Assembly: GCF_009674685.1 (NCBI RefSeq)
Contig: NZ_WKJI01000002.1
Span: 682,001 to 746,000 of the forward strand
Reading direction: 5' to 3'
Length of the DNA: 64,000 bases
Origin: Pedobacter puniceum
GTDB taxonomy: Bacteria; Bacteroidota; Bacteroidia; Sphingobacteriales; Sphingobacteriaceae
Both the position numbers and the translations under genes were made by a program. Positions 62,796 through 64,000 of this stretch are shown one piece after another. The notes under the pieces are model-generated. The model ran no database searches, was not told the origin of the DNA, and was given only the letters and a program-made list of their open reading frames with translations. Position 1 is the first letter of the stretch. The number at the start of each line of letters is the position of its first letter.

Positions 62796-64000
62796 TTAAA
62801 TTTCTTTAGCCATAAAAATGGCTTTTCTTAACGCTGCAATTTTATTATTTACTTCATTCAACTCACTCTCTGCATCAGAATCTGCAACAATACCTGCACC
62901 TGCCTGGTAATGTAATTGGTTGTCTTTACTTAAAAAAGACCTAATCATGATAGCATGGTTAAAATCTCCGTTAAAGCCTAAGAAACCAATGGCTCCGCTA
63001 TAAAAACTACGTTTTATATTTTCATTTTCATCGATGATTTCCATAGCTCTGTATTTAGGTGCACCACTAAGCGTACCCGCCGGGAAAGTATCAGCCACAA
63101 TTTTAAAAGAATTGACACCTTCTTTTAAAGTACCACTAACTTTAGAAACCAAATGGATTAAATGCGAGTAAAATTGGGCTTCTTTATAAGCCTTAACCTC
63201 TACATTTTCACAATGTCTGCTTAAATCATTACGGGCTAAATCAACCAACATCACATGCTCTGATGACTCTTTCGGGTCGTTCATCAATTTCTCTGCAATG
63301 GCTTTATCTTCTATATCATTTCCAGATCTTTTAAAAGTTCCGGCAATTGGGAAGATACTTGCAACTCGGTTTTTAATCGTTAGTTGGGCTTCTGGCGATG
63401 AACCAAAAATTTTAAAACTTCCATAATCAAAATAGAAGAGGTAAGGAGAAGGGTTGATAGATCTTAAAGCTCTGTAAACATTAAATTCATCGCCCCTAAA
63501 TGGCGTTTGAAAAGCTCTTGATGGTACAATTTGAAAAACATCACCTCTGTAAATGTGCTTTTTCATTTTCTCTACCAAAGCTTTAAACTCTTCATCCTTT
63601 AGGTTTGATGTTTCCTCACCATCAACATAAAACTTATACTCGGGGAAATTTTTGTTTTTAATGAGGTATTCTATCTTTTCTAAACCAGTGCTTTCTTTAT
63701 CAAAATCTGTTTCGTTTTTAACAATGTAAAGTTCGTTTTTGAAGTGGTCTATCGCTATAATATACCTGTAAACATGGTATTGCATGGTTGGGATAGAACG
63801 GTCTTTTCTAGTATCGGTTTTAAGCTTGATATCTTCAAAATAAGCAACCGCTTCATGTGTAAAATAACCAAACAAGCCATCGGTTATAAACTTCAAACTA
63901 GCATCGGCATTACTTTCAAAACTATTTCTAAAAGCGCTAACCTCATCTACCAAGTTAAATGTGCCTTTTTCTTTTCTGATGAATTTATCATCTGGGAAAG
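62796..64000 (-). CDS. trpE: Anthranilate synthase component I, 5' end beyond window
   Basis: The frame is open to base 64000, reading FPDDKFIRKEKGTFN before the first internal TTG, so the gene continues past the right edge; about 400 residues are visible. The chorismate-binding domain has HIYRGDVFQIVPSRAF, FGSSPEAQL, PIAGTFKRSG, LVDLARNDLSRHC, TLSGAPKYRAMEII and AGAGIVADSD. It makes anthranilate from chorismate with ammonia from TrpG. The Trp-feedback region near the N-terminus is outside the window. It precedes trpG by 3 bases, and there is no trpD between trpG and trpC. Confidence 0.95.
   Translation of the reverse strand, partial: FPDDKFIRKEKGTFNLVDEVSAFRNSFESNADASLKFITDGLFGYFTHEAVAYFEDIKLKTDTRKDRSIPTMQYHVYRYIIAIDHFKNELYIVKNETDFDKESTGLEKIEYLIKNKNFPEYKFYVDGEETSNLKDEEFKALVEKMKKHIYRGDVFQIVPSRAFQTPFRGDEFNVYRALRSINPSPYLFYFDYGSFKIFGSSPEAQLTIKNRVASIFPIAGTFKRSGNDIEDKAIAEKLMNDPKESSEHVMLVDLARNDLSRHCENVEVKAYKEAQFYSHLIHLVSKVSGTLKEGVNSFKIVADTFPAGTLSGAPKYRAMEIIDENENIKRSFYSGAIGFLGFNGDFNHAIMIRSFLSKDNQLHYQAGAGIVADSDAESELNEVNNKIAALRKAIFMAKEI

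Overview
The window reads as chromosome of a Bacteroidota bacterium of the Sphingobacteriaceae (Pedobacter-like) type. It is AT-rich and most genes look vertically inherited. The evidence for this group is promoters of the TTTG / TAnnTTTG form, GldH, a PorP/SprF protein beside a giant PKD protein with a gliding-type C-terminal domain, a DUF3078 protein, a SusC-style TonB receptor, weak Shine-Dalgarno sites, and the long Thermus-like form of NADP isocitrate dehydrogenase. No tRNA, rRNA, phage, insertion sequence or CRISPR array was seen.

Layout. 1-3316 (minus): exbB-exbD-exbD-tonB energy-transduction operon, then a small membrane protein and the start of a lipoprotein. 3688-4921 (minus): SUI1-like translation factor and lipid kinase. 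5003-6387 (plus): a SAM-II riboswitch followed by metK. 6460-14667: a two-component signalling island with three histidine kinases, three free receiver proteins and one NarL-type DNA-binding regulator. It includes a 773-base gene-free stretch with a repeated TTAGGGATA motif. 14664-19019 (minus): TonB-C protein, M23 peptidase, rbfA, hflX and a Tat-exported Gfo/Idh/MocA oxidoreductase. 19241-21790 (plus): icd, a small coiled protein and a PAP2 phosphatase. 21843-28662 (minus): a complete RND efflux pump, an unknown small exported protein and a DoxX protein. 28852-30063 (plus): MFS transporter. 30121-36844 (minus): a secreted lyase-like/crystallin lipoprotein, then the PorP and PKD-CTD pair. 37025-39919 (plus): SNF2 helicase. 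40371-44156 (minus): holB-ricT-gldH plus a DUF4350-like protein. 44374-48493 (plus): ruvX, O-methyltransferase, glucosaminidase and several envelope proteins. 48921-50267 (plus): ffh. 50425-53107 (minus): a TonB receptor controlled by a TPP riboswitch. 53214-56057 (plus): M16 peptidase. 56189-64000: murF, a pentapeptide protein, zwf-pgl with a ROK sugar kinase, and a trpE-trpG-trpC cluster that runs off the right edge.

How the parts work together. ExbB/ExbD/TonB would energise receptors such as the thiamine-regulated one at 50425. Zwf and Pgl, fed by the ROK kinase, form the oxidative pentose phosphate entry. MetK is likely feedback-controlled by its product through SAM-II. The signalling island has no visible transmembrane sensor, so it probably reads intracellular cues and passes phosphate to the NarL-type regulator at 14005.

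Items most worth a second look are the TTAGGGATA cluster and the signalling island, the SAM-II/metK leader, the two copies of an interspersed repeat at 40200 and 58158, the lyase plus beta/gamma-crystallin lipoprotein, the small HExxH protein at 47101, and the trp cluster without trpD. No wholly new system could be proven from sequence alone.
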